Below the pieces are notes generated by a model. That model had not been told where the DNA came from and made no database searches. It saw nothing but the letters and a program-made list of their open reading frames with translations. Below, in pieces: positions 57,101 through 64,000 of a stretch of DNA of 64,000 bases. How positions within the stretch are numbered: position 1 is the stretch's first letter; every line of letters starts with the position of its first letter. Source of the DNA: Cellulomonas fulva (GTDB taxonomy: Bacteria; Actinomycetota; Actinomycetes; Actinomycetales; Cellulomonadaceae); assembly GCF_018531375.1 (NCBI RefSeq), contig NZ_JAHBOH010000001.1, positions 682,001-746,000 of the forward strand, written 5' to 3'. A program made the translations under genes and the position numbers.

Positions 57101-58609
57101 GTGACCGTCGCGTCCGACGGCACGCTCACCGTCGTTCCCGACGCCGGGTACGTCGGCGACGTCGTCGTGACCTACACGATCAGCGACGGCGCGGGCGGCA
57201 CCGCGACCGGCACCCTCACGGTGACGGTCACGAACACCGACCCTGTCGCCGTGCCGGACACGGCGACGACCGGCACGTCCCAGGCGGTGACGGTCGACGT
57301 CCTCGACAACGACACCGACGGGGACGAGGAGACCCTCACGATCGTCGCGGGCTCGCTCACCGCGCCGCGCGACCAGGACGACGTGGTGCGCGGCGAGGTC
57401 GCGGTCGTCGACGGCCGGGTGGTCTACACGCCACCCACGGGCTGGACCGGCACGGTCACGTTCGACTACGCCGCGACCGACGGCCACACGCAGGACGCCG
57501 CCACGGTCACGGTCACGGTCACGAACGCGGCGCCGACCGCGGACGGGACGGCAGCCGGCACCGCCACGGGCACCGCCGTGACGGTCGACGTGCTGACGTC
57601 CGCGTCCGACGAGAACTCGGCGTACCAGACGCTGACGGTCGTCGGCGCGACCGCGGACCACGGCGCGCAGGTCGTCGTGAACCCGGACGGGACCCTGACG
57701 GTGACGCCGGCCCCCGGTTTCGCCGGCGACGTCACGGTGAGCTACACCGTCTCCGACGGCACCGACACCGTGACGGCGACGCTCGTCGTGACCGTCGCCA
57801 ACGCGGCGCCCGCCCCCGTCGACGACGAGGTGGTGACCGCACCCGGCGTCACCGCGCGCATCCCGCTGCTCACCAACGACACCGACGAGAACGGGGACCC
57901 GCTCACGGTCACCGGGGTCAGCGCGCCGCGCGACGCGTCCGGCGCCGTGCGCGGGACCGTCACGGTCGACGCGGACGGCGTCGCGACGTACGTGCCCGCG
58001 GCCGGGTTCACCGGGGTCGTCACGTTCACCTACACGGTCAGCGACGGCAGCACGACGAGCACGGCGACCGTGACCGTCGCGATCGGTGCGCAGGTCACGC
58101 CGACCGACGGCCGCGTCACGACACCCAACGACACCGCGGTCGTCGTGGACGTCACCGGACCAGACGAGACCGTCGTCGGTGTCGAGGAGCCCGAGCACGG
58201 GACGGTCGAGGTCGTCGACGGGACGCTCGTCTACACGCCCGACCCGGGCTTCGTCGGCGAGGTGGTCCTCGAGTACGAGGTCGAGGACGGCGACGGCAAC
58301 CGCGAGACCCGCACCGTCACCATCGTCGTGACCGACCCGTCGGACACGACGCCCACGCCGACGCCCACCCCCACCCCGGACCCCACGACGGACCCGACCC
58401 CGACGCCGGACCCCACCACGGACCCGACGCCGGACCCGACGGGCGACCCGACGCAGGAGCCCACCGCGGAGGCGTCGCCCACGCCGGAGACCGGCGACGG
58501 CGACGACCTCGCCGTCACCGGCAGCGAGGCGGGCGCGCTGGCCGGCCTGGCCGTCCTGCTCGTCGTCGCGGGGGCAGCGCTGGCCCTGGCGGTCCGCCGC
58601 CGGGCCTGA
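54185..58609 (+). CDS. Giant LAVTG-anchored surface protein with Ig-like tandem repeats
   Basis: 1474 residues. Signal peptide 1-37, a 330-residue N-terminal region, a DUF11-type domain (about 372-500, with VGDELTYSVIVENTGLDV), then nine Ig/cadherin-like repeats (about 535-1380). The repeats are marked by NTAPTAVDD / NAAPVANAD / NAAPAPVDD openings and VxVLxNDTDxxGDxLxV strands; divergence suggests an old array. A Pro/Thr/Asp spacer (1383-1440) is followed by LAVTG, a membrane helix and RRR, an LAxTG class E sortase signal. It is likely a long stalk protein displayed on the peptidoglycan. ATG 54185 follows GAAGG. No sortase gene is seen here. Strictly Asp-rich repeats may bind calcium (inference). 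Confidence 0.9.
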   Translation: MPSTRSWRARLSALTGVLAVLAVLAATLLGGSLPASAANIAPFTPVFSTNAHGTVLMAANTLMTCSTTSGTGSGTCATARASNDVSLTSTVRNNNFTGAFVDVLADGATTFNSSSARLTVPDDSSVLFAALVWGGRTSTSNATSSNAAKRQTAYLKVDSDAGEDVAGRAITSTWFAETSATQGYQAYLDVTDVVTAAGSGSYTVGNVQSTTGTDNTFAGWSLVVAVSDATLPMRNLSVFRGFSEIQNAVGSREVAFDVSGFLTPPSGAVRTTLGAVTYEGDRGSTGDRFTLNSTDLSDGLNPTTDVFNSTISDRGTRVSAGQNPDYANQLGFDADLFAADGILPNGATSATLKATTSSEQYWIGLVTFATDLYEPNVHGNKSVTLVDRDASATTTVGDELTYSVIVENTGLDVASGTVLYDAIPTGTTYVPGSLSITRDPVMDGDEASGTYVPDTTWATGGAIRAALGDVPVSTGTTPRYVVEFTVTIDSAVRAGQELLNIAQVTSRGATTRTVTGAVTNTTLNVVPVGGATGVPTVRDHTAVLVPTPTVASATVDLLAGASETGLTVVGSTMPARGTLVDGGDGTVSYTPEPDFAGRDAFTYTVRDADGNAATGTVVIEVVNTAPTAVDDPVDLDVDVPAATATPVAVLGNDTDANGDALRVRSITVGTTTVTSGPLTTAAGGTVTLTDGAVTYTKPAGGLAVGATDTFDYVVEDTRGGSDAGTVTVTGRQINSAPTAGDDEADALVGGAAVTIPVLADDVDPDAGDALTVTVESGPARGSVTVVGNQLRYTPPATGAGGEVTFTYRVTDGAGAFDVATVTVTLDAAPVAADDTATTPSATAVVVDVLDDDTDPDGDDLRVTSVGTPSHGAASVVTVDGRTQVRYTPATGFVGDATVTYTVSDDRGGSDTATLTVTVANAAPVANADTRGTTVGATLTGVDVLANDTDANLTAGFGAQELSVTGATATHGTVTVASDGTLTVVPDAGYVGDVVVTYTISDGAGGTATGTLTVTVTNTDPVAVPDTATTGTSQAVTVDVLDNDTDGDEETLTIVAGSLTAPRDQDDVVRGEVAVVDGRVVYTPPTGWTGTVTFDYAATDGHTQDAATVTVTVTNAAPTADGTAAGTATGTAVTVDVLTSASDENSAYQTLTVVGATADHGAQVVVNPDGTLTVTPAPGFAGDVTVSYTVSDGTDTVTATLVVTVANAAPAPVDDEVVTAPGVTARIPLLTNDTDENGDPLTVTGVSAPRDASGAVRGTVTVDADGVATYVPAAGFTGVVTFTYTVSDGSTTSTATVTVAIGAQVTPTDGRVTTPNDTAVVVDVTGPDETVVGVEEPEHGTVEVVDGTLVYTPDPGFVGEVVLEYEVEDGDGNRETRTVTIVVTDPSDTTPTPTPTPTPDPTTDPTPTPDPTTDPTPDPTGDPTQEPTAEASPTPETGDGDDLAVTGSEAGALAGLAVLLVVAGAALALAVRRRA

Positions 58610-58613
58610 CGGA

Positions 58614-58650
58614 CAGGGCGGCGGCACGCCTCACGCGTGCCGCCGCCCTG
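58614..58650 (+). terminator. Terminator of the giant surface-protein gene
   Basis: 16-bp arms (58614-58629 and 58635-58650) with a 5-base loop start five bases after the stop codon at 58609. No U-tract follows. Confidence 0.85.
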
Positions 58651-58689
58651 GCCCGGCGTGGGTGTGGCGTGGTGTGGTTCCCGAACGAC

Positions 58690-58730
58690 GAAGGCCTCTG
58701 GCCGGCGTTCCCGCCTGGTCAGAGGCCTTC
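58690..58730 (-). terminator. Hairpin downstream of tRNA-Arg
   Basis: Perfect 11-bp arms GAAGGCCTCTG and CAGAGGCCTTC enclose 19 bases. It lies just past the tRNA 3' end on the minus strand and is the likely tRNA terminator. Confidence 0.7.
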
Positions 58731-58735
58731 TTCTG

Positions 58736-58808
58736 TGCGCCCGAAGGGACTCGAACCCCCAACCTTCTGATCCGTAGTCAGATGCTCTATCCATTGAGCT
58801 ACGGGCGC
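58736..58808 (-). tRNA. tRNA-Arg (anticodon ACG)
   Basis: A cloverleaf of about 73 nt reads on the minus strand. The acceptor GCGCCCG pairs with CGGGCGC and an A discriminator. The T-arm contains GGTTCGAGTCC, and the anticodon loop CTACGGA gives ACG, read as ICG after deamination, decoding CGU/CGC/CGA. CCA is not encoded. Confidence 0.95.
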
Positions 58809-58937
58809 GCGGTCCCAGCAGGACCGGGGTAGACGATACAGGTCGGCCCGCCGTGTGCCCAAACCGGATCGACGTGACGGTGCGCACGCCGGCGATCTCG
58901 GGTGCGCACGGGCGACGCCGCGCGAGACGATGGGCGC

Positions 58938-59396
58938 ATGAGCAGCCCGACGCTGGACCGACTGACCGCCGACCTCACCACCGCCATGAAGGCGCGCGAC
59001 ACCGACCGCACGAGCATCCTGCGCCAGGTGATCGGCGCCGTCCGTGCCGAGGAGAAGGCCGGCCCCGAGGTCAAGGAGCTCACCGAGGACGACGTCCTCG
59101 CAGTGCTGGCCCGGGAGGTCAAGAAGCGCCGCGAGAGCGCGCAGATCTACGCGCAGGCCGGCGCCGACGACCGCGCGGGCGTGGAGACCTCGGAGGCGGA
59201 CACCATCGAGACCTACCTGCCGGCGCGGCTGTCCGACGACGAGCTGCAGTCCCTGGTCACCGCCGTGGTCGCCGACCTCGGCGCCACGTCCATGAAGGAC
59301 ATGGGCGCGGTGATGAAGGAGGCCACGGCGCGCGCGGGCCTCTCGGCGGACGGCAAGAAGCTGAGCGCCCTGGTCCGCACCACCCTCGCGAGCTGA
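58938..59396 (+). CDS. GatB/YqeY-domain protein
   Basis: 152-residue helical protein of the YqeY family, similar to the C-terminal tail domain of GatB. It has the core KARDTDRTSILRQVIGAVRAEE, the conserved YLPARLSDDEL and a C-terminal GxxSADGKKLSALV. ATG 58938. The role is unclear; a link to amidated tRNA metabolism is a family-level guess. It converges with the secreted metallophosphoesterase gene across a 31-bp-arm palindrome. Confidence 0.92.
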   Translation: MSSPTLDRLTADLTTAMKARDTDRTSILRQVIGAVRAEEKAGPEVKELTEDDVLAVLAREVKKRRESAQIYAQAGADDRAGVETSEADTIETYLPARLSDDELQSLVTAVVADLGATSMKDMGAVMKEATARAGLSADGKKLSALVRTTLAS

Positions 59397-59412
59397 CCAC
59401 CCAGCCCGCTGC

Positions 59413-59483
59413 TTCAGTGAACGCGTGGTTGTGCGACACGCCGCATCGGACACGGCGTGTCGCACAACCACCGCTTCACTGAA
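59413..59483. terminator. Bidirectional palindrome between GatB/YqeY and the metallophosphoesterase gene
   Basis: 31-bp arms (59413-59443 and 59453-59483), matching except for a three-base internal stretch, with a 9-base loop. It lies between convergent genes, so it terminates both. Confidence 0.9.
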
Positions 59484-59516
59484 CCGAGCCACTGCGGTGG
59501 ATGCAGGGAGTCGGGG

Positions 59517-62500
59517 TCAGCGGCGGATGGTCACCGCCGGGCTGGTGCGGGTGAGCGAGGTGTAGCCCGGCTGGGTGCCCGTGACGCGGACCGTGAGGCG
59601 CTTGCCCGCGTACGCCGTGCCGGGCGTGAACGACGAGTACGTGGCGTTCGCGATGCGGCGGCCGTCGGCGTACCAGGCGTAGGTGAACCGGGTGCCCGGG
59701 GTCCAGGAGCCGCGGGTGGCGGTGAGCCGCTTGCCCACCTTCGCGGTGCCGGTGACCTTCGGGCGGGGGCCGACGAGCGTGCCCTTCGCGACCGCCTTCG
59801 ACGGCGCGGAGGTCCGGGCGACGGTGGCGTACCCAGGACGCGAGCCGGTGACGCGCACCGTGATCCGCTTGCCCGCCTGGGCCGCCTTCGGGGTGAAGGA
59901 CGACCACGTCGCGCCGGGGATCGCCACGCCGTTCGCGGACCACTGGTACCGCAGGGCGACCGGCGCCGGCCCCCAGGAGCCGGTGCGCACCGTGAGCCTG
60001 GCGCCCACCTTCGCGGTCCCGACGAGGCTCGGCGTCACCGCCCGCAGGCGCCCGGCGGCCACCGGCGGGGTGGCCGACGAGGTCCGCGCGGCCGCCGTGT
60101 GCCCCGCGAGCGACCCGGTCACCCGCACCGTGATCCTCTTGCCCAGCTGGGCCGGCGCGAGGGTCAGGGTCGGGGACGTGGCGCCCGTGATCCGAGTGCC
60201 GTTCGCGAACCAGGAGAACGCGAGCGTCGTGCCCGGCGTCCAGGTCCCCGTGACGGCCCGCAGGGTCGAGCCGACCGCGGCGGTGCCGCTGATCGTCGGC
60301 GTCGGGGCACCCGGCACCGCCGGCGGGGTCACCGCGACGAACGTGCGCACCGCGGAGCGGTCCACGCCGCCGAAGGGACCCGTGGTCTGCACGTACCAGC
60401 CGTGCTCGCCGGCCGGCACGTCACGCCAGACCGCGGTGACCGTGGTGCCGCTGGGCACGTCGTCGATCGAGGCGATGACCTTGGAGGTCAGCACGTCGGC
60501 GCGGAACGAGTCCGTGGCGAGCGTCTTGGTCGTCGACGCGAGCCCGACGGCCGCGTAGGGGATCTCGAACTCCTGCATCCCGGCGGGGCTGTTGAGCGAC
60601 GCGTCGTCGGAGTCGAAGTCGTCGAGCGACGGCGAGTACGTGCGCACGACGACGCGCTCGCCCTGGTTGTCGAAGTGCAGGAGCCGCAGGTAGCCGAGGC
60701 CACCCTCGGGCAGGCCCTGGTAGTCGAAGAGCATCGAGTAGACCGTGCGGTCGGCGGTGCCGTCGCCGTCGTCGTCGAACTCGTCGGTGCGCGTGTAGGC
60801 GTCGTGGTAGTGCCCGGAGCTCACCGCGAACACGTTCGGGTTGGTCGCCACGACCTCGTCCATGATGCGCTGCGGGATCGGGCCGAGCCCGCCCGTCGTC
60901 AGCATGAACTCGTGCAGGTTGATCCAGACCTTGCGCTCGGGGTACCGCGCGATGACGTCGTTCATCCAGTCGATCTGCTCGTCGCCCGGGCCCCAGCCCA
61001 TGGACAGCAGGAGCAGGTCGACGCCGTTCGCGCTCACCAGGTCGTAGTGGCCCCGGTTGTCCTGGAGCTGGCCGCCGTACCAGGGGTTGTCCTGGAAGCG
61101 CGCGGCGCCGAAGTACTTCGAGTACTCGGTGTAGTCCTCGTCCGCGTGCCCCACGTCGTGGTTGCCGGCCAGGACGCCGTACGGCAGCCCGGCCTCGTCG
61201 AGCTTCGCGTACGCGGCGTCCGCACGCTCCCACTGGGCCTGCTCGCTCGACACGTTGACGATGTCGCCGGTGTGGATCAGGTACTGCAGGTTCAGCGGGT
61301 CGCGCTGCTCGAGCAGGAAGTCGTGGATCGCGAGCTGGTGCGGGTAGAAGCCCGGCGTCTCGTTGTAGTACTGCGTGTCGGACTCCCACGCGATCGTGAA
61401 GTCGTACTGGTCACGCGGCGTCGCGTCCGGGTGGTACGGCGTGACGTCCGACGAGCGCGTCGAGCGCACGTCGCCCGCGAAGCCCTCCGAGTGCTGCACC
61501 AGCACGGTGACCTTGCCGTCGGTCACGTGTCCCCCGACGGGGACCAGGGCGTCGAGCGTGAAGTCCGTCGCGCCGCCCTCGGTCGTCAGGTGGCGGTCGA
61601 CCTCCTCCCAGCCGTCCGCGCCGCGCACGTACATCAGCACCTTGGCGTCGGCGTTCGCCGAGCCCGCCCAGGCCACGCGCACCTGCGCGTCGTCGCCCGC
61701 GTCCGCGGGCACCTCGACCGTGAACAGCTGGTACGGGAAGGCCGTGTCCGACGAGACCTCGCTCGCGATGCCGTCGGTCCCGACGACCTTCGCGAGCTCG
61801 TCGGCGTCCAGCACGGTGGGCTCGAGGTCCTCGCCCGCGGCCACACCGGTGGTGCCCGACGAGACCGTCACGGTCTCGTCGTCGGCCGCGAACGCGTGCC
61901 CCTCGCGGAACTGGACGTCGAGCTCGTCGTCCTGCGGGCTCGTCGGCGTGGCCTGCAGGACCACGTCGCCGGGCGCGAGCGTCGCGTCGTCGCCGGGCTC
62001 GACGAGCTCGGCGGCGGGCTGCTCGTCGGGCGTGCCGAACGTGATCGAGCGGCGCGTGGTGTTGCCCAGCGCGTCGGTGGCGACGAGCTCGACGACGTGG
62101 TCACCGGTCTCGAGCTCGAGCGACGAGGTCGCGTGCGGCAGGGTCACCGGCTCGCCGTCGAGCGTGGCGGTCAGGCTCCGCACGCCCGAGCCCGCGTCCG
62201 TGGCGTCCGCGTCGACCGTGAGGTCGCCCCGGTAGAGGCGGCCGTCGACCAGCGGCGTCGTCACCTCCGGCGCGGTGTTGTCGACGACGACCGTGCGCGT
62301 GACGCTCGTCGTCCCTTCTCCCACGGCCACCGCGGCCGTGACCGTGTGCTCGCCGTCCGCGACCGCGGTCGTGTCCCACACGTGCGCGAGCGAGGTGAAC
62401 GCGTCGTCGGGCAGCGTGAACGTCGCCGTGATGTAGACCAGCGACGCGTCCTTGAAGCCGATGCTCGCGGCCGGGTCCGGGCAGGCGATCGCGTGGTACT

Positions 62501-64000
62501 CGTTGCCGGCCGCCTCGCCCGCGACGCCGCAGGAGGTGGGCCGCAGCACGCGGCCGTCCGGCAGGGCCAGGCGCATGTTCTTCGCGGAGAAGTCGTCGTT
62601 GTTCTCGTTCACGTCCGGCTCGGGCCAGGCCTTGGTGCCGGCGTAGATGCCGACCGTGAGCTCCTGGCCACGCAGCACCTGCTCGACCGGGACGTCGGCC
62701 GTGACCGTCACGGTCCGGGCGTAGAAGCCCTCGTCGAAGACCGTCAGGACCTGGTCGCCCAGCTTCACGCCGTTGCGGAAGAACGCGTCGGTGTTCGTCG
62801 CCTCGAACGCGAAGACCGGCGCCCGCTCGAGCGACGGGACCAGGTCGGTGACCGGCTCGTCGTCGATCGCGACCGTCAGGTCGGCCGGGTCGTCGTCGGT
62901 GGTCGCCGCGACCCGGTGCTCGCCGCCCACGTACTGACCGTCGGTGACGTCCAGGCGCAGCGCGTCCGTGTCGCCCTCGCGCAGGTCGACGCGCACCGGG
63001 CCGAACGTGGTGGTGTGCGTGCCGTCCGTGGCGCGGACCGAGTACTCGACCCACTCCTTGCCGAACAGGTCGACCTCGGGGATCGCGTACGCGTACCGGT
63101 GCGGCGCCGCGGCCTGCAGCAGGTGCGTGGCCGGCTCGTCGACATCGGTGTCCACCGTCAGCGCGACCGTGCGGACCTGGTGGTCGTCGGTCACGTCCAG
63201 CAGCAGCTCGAGCGCGCCCGACCCCTCCGGCGACTCCGTGCCGCCGGTGAGGTCCGTGACCACGGGGGCGTGCGTGTCCTCCGGCGTCGCGACGAGGCCG
63301 GCAGGCACCTGCGTGGCGCTCACGCGGCCCGGCGTCGGGGCGGCCAGTCCGACGAGCGTCTGCTCGTGCCCGGTCGGGTCCGCCGGCGCCCACAGGTGCT
63401 CGCCCGCCTCCGGGTTCCAGGCGTACTGGATCGCCGTGGTCGGCGTCGTCTGCGCGTCGGTGAACCAGTACGCCCGGCTCACCGACTCGCCCGTGTTGGT
63501 CTGCACCTCGATGCCGCGCGGCCCGCCGTTGGCCATGCCGCCGGACCGGATCTCGACCAGCTGGTCGCCGCTCAGGTGCGTGCCGTACTCGGCGTTGAAG
63601 TCCGCCGCGGTCAGCGCGTCGTTGGCGCCGTTCTTGATCCAGAGCACCAACGTGCCGCCCGCCGGGATCACCGGGTCCGTGGGCGTGGCCGGCCACAGCG
63701 CCGAGCTCGTCTCGATCGCGTTGGCGTCGACGTACAGGTAGTCGATCGTGAAGTCGTCGAAGTCGACCGGGGCGTCGGAGGCGTTGTAGACCTCGATGAA
63801 CTCGTACGCGTCCGCCCCGGCGAGGTTGTCCGTGTCCGGCGCGATCTCCGTGACCTGCAGGATCGGCGCGTCGAGGTCCGGGTCGGTCGTCGGCGGGTCC
63901 GTGGGCTCGGTGGTCGGTTCGGTCGTGGGCTCCCCGGTCGGCTCGGTCGTGGGCTCGGTCGTCGGCTCGACGCTGGGCTCGCCGGTCGGCTCGGTGGTGG
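59517..64000 (-). CDS. Large secreted lamin-tail/metallophosphoesterase protein (5' end outside window)
   Basis: At least 1494 residues; the frame is still open at the window edge, so the start and signal peptide are missing. From the N-terminal side: a Thr/Pro/Glu linker, a lamin-tail (LTD) domain near 63400-63870 (IAPDTDNLAGADAYEFIEVYN), several Ig-like regions, a calcineurin-type metallophosphoesterase (about 60500-61450, HTGDIVN, GNHDVGH, SGHYHDAY), then three Ig-like tandem repeats of about 80 residues (GTAxVGxxLxAxxGxWxP...). No anchor is visible at the C-terminus, which ends PAVTIRR. Presumably extracellular; the substrate could be a nucleotide or phospho-sugar. Convergent with GatB/YqeY. 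Confidence 0.9.
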   Translation of the reverse strand, partial: TTEPTGEPSVEPTTEPTTEPTGEPTTEPTTEPTDPPTTDPDLDAPILQVTEIAPDTDNLAGADAYEFIEVYNASDAPVDFDDFTIDYLYVDANAIETSSALWPATPTDPVIPAGGTLVLWIKNGANDALTAADFNAEYGTHLSGDQLVEIRSGGMANGGPRGIEVQTNTGESVSRAYWFTDAQTTPTTAIQYAWNPEAGEHLWAPADPTGHEQTLVGLAAPTPGRVSATQVPAGLVATPEDTHAPVVTDLTGGTESPEGSGALELLLDVTDDHQVRTVALTVDTDVDEPATHLLQAAAPHRYAYAIPEVDLFGKEWVEYSVRATDGTHTTTFGPVRVDLREGDTDALRLDVTDGQYVGGEHRVAATTDDDPADLTVAIDDEPVTDLVPSLERAPVFAFEATNTDAFFRNGVKLGDQVLTVFDEGFYARTVTVTADVPVEQVLRGQELTVGIYAGTKAWPEPDVNENNDDFSAKNMRLALPDGRVLRPTSCGVAGEAAGNEYHAIACPDPAASIGFKDASLVYITATFTLPDDAFTSLAHVWDTTAVADGEHTVTAAVAVGEGTTSVTRTVVVDNTAPEVTTPLVDGRLYRGDLTVDADATDAGSGVRSLTATLDGEPVTLPHATSSLELETGDHVVELVATDALGNTTRRSITFGTPDEQPAAELVEPGDDATLAPGDVVLQATPTSPQDDELDVQFREGHAFAADDETVTVSSGTTGVAAGEDLEPTVLDADELAKVVGTDGIASEVSSDTAFPYQLFTVEVPADAGDDAQVRVAWAGSANADAKVLMYVRGADGWEEVDRHLTTEGGATDFTLDALVPVGGHVTDGKVTVLVQHSEGFAGDVRSTRSSDVTPYHPDATPRDQYDFTIAWESDTQYYNETPGFYPHQLAIHDFLLEQRDPLNLQYLIHTGDIVNVSSEQAQWERADAAYAKLDEAGLPYGVLAGNHDVGHADEDYTEYSKYFGAARFQDNPWYGGQLQDNRGHYDLVSANGVDLLLLSMGWGPGDEQIDWMNDVIARYPERKVWINLHEFMLTTGGLGPIPQRIMDEVVATNPNVFAVSSGHYHDAYTRTDEFDDDGDGTADRTVYSMLFDYQGLPEGGLGYLRLLHFDNQGERVVVRTYSPSLDDFDSDDASLNSPAGMQEFEIPYAAVGLASTTKTLATDSFRADVLTSKVIASIDDVPSGTTVTAVWRDVPAGEHGWYVQTTGPFGGVDRSAVRTFVAVTPPAVPGAPTPTISGTAAVGSTLRAVTGTWTPGTTLAFSWFANGTRITGATSPTLTLAPAQLGKRITVRVTGSLAGHTAAARTSSATPPVAAGRLRAVTPSLVGTAKVGARLTVRTGSWGPAPVALRYQWSANGVAIPGATWSSFTPKAAQAGKRITVRVTGSRPGYATVARTSAPSKAVAKGTLVGPRPKVTGTAKVGKRLTATRGSWTPGTRFTYAWYADGRRIANATYSSFTPGTAYAGKRLTVRVTGTQPGYTSLTRTSPAVTIRR

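Noticed and set aside
54185..58609. RTX-type or hemagglutinin toxin
   Set aside because: No GGxGxDxxx nonapeptide repeats; the Ig/cadherin-like repeats plus LAVTG anchor fit a structural surface protein.
54110..58627. Open frame of about 1500 codons on the strand opposite the giant surface protein
   Set aside because: High-GC shadow of a repetitive gene; it has no recognisable domain, and the plus-strand frame has signal peptide, repeats and anchor.

Overview
The window is 64 kb of very GC-rich, densely coding actinobacterial chromosome. GC-rich third codon positions, repeat-type TopA C-terminus, adjacent radA and disA, an HspR-type HAIR operator before clpB, an LAxTG-type surface anchor, and a secreted acetyl-esterase carrying a family 2 cellulose-binding module together suggest a cellulolytic Micrococcales bacterium such as Cellulomonas or a close relative. 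That placement is inference. No insertion sequence, prophage, CRISPR array or rRNA was seen. One tRNA (Arg, ACG) is present. No stretch above 300 bases lacks a gene; gaps mostly hold hairpin terminators, operators or short tandem repeats.

Left to right: (1) 1-1.2 kb: the edge of a YbaB/WXG-like cluster. (2) 1.3-5.1 kb: topA and a PAP2 phosphatase. (3) 5.2-14.8 kb: a carbohydrate-uptake locus with a family 5 binding protein, two ATPases, two permeases, a cytoplasmic GH3 beta-glucosidase, and a divergent TetR regulator with a 22-bp palindromic operator between them. (4) 14.9-19.6 kb: a stand-alone OmpR-type winged-helix regulator preceded by four 11-bp direct repeats, a membrane-anchored unknown, and a TetR-regulated ABC-2 exporter. 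(5) 19.7-24.2 kb: genome-integrity genes radA, disA and mutY. (6) 24.3-29.9 kb: glycerol catabolism, with a SorC-type regulator divergent from glpD-glpF-glpK. (7) 30-31 kb: xthA. (8) 31.0-34.0 kb: a compact four-gene cassette speD - DUF4178 - DUF350 - membrane spermidine-synthase-like enzyme, the most intriguing unit here. (9) 34.1-37.3 kb: two small membrane proteins (DUF4190, Septum_form), a Gfo/Idh/MocA oxidoreductase and DedA. (10) 37.5-40.2 kb: clpB. (11) 40.3-47.1 kb: a histidine phosphatase, an alpha/beta hydrolase, a YihY-type protein, the CE2-CBM2 esterase, a CDF transporter and a ClC channel. (12) 47.2-49.5 kb: trmB, a LysR-type ligand domain without HTH, DUF5997 and a tiny membrane protein. 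(13) 49.6-52.1 kb: glgP. (14) 52.2-64 kb: three large secreted proteins (a CarboxypepD_reg-like repeat protein, a 1474-residue LAVTG-anchored Ig-like repeat protein, and a lamin-tail/metallophosphoesterase protein running off the right edge), interrupted by tRNA-Arg and a GatB/YqeY gene.

Two sequence-level themes recur. Convergent or 3' gene boundaries often carry long near-perfect palindromes, two sharing a CCGGCTCT core. Several gene ends carry 12-20 bp tandem repeats; in bglX and clpB each repeat regenerates a copy of the gene's own stop codon. Many operon partners overlap by 4 bp (ATGA or GTGA), indicating translational coupling.
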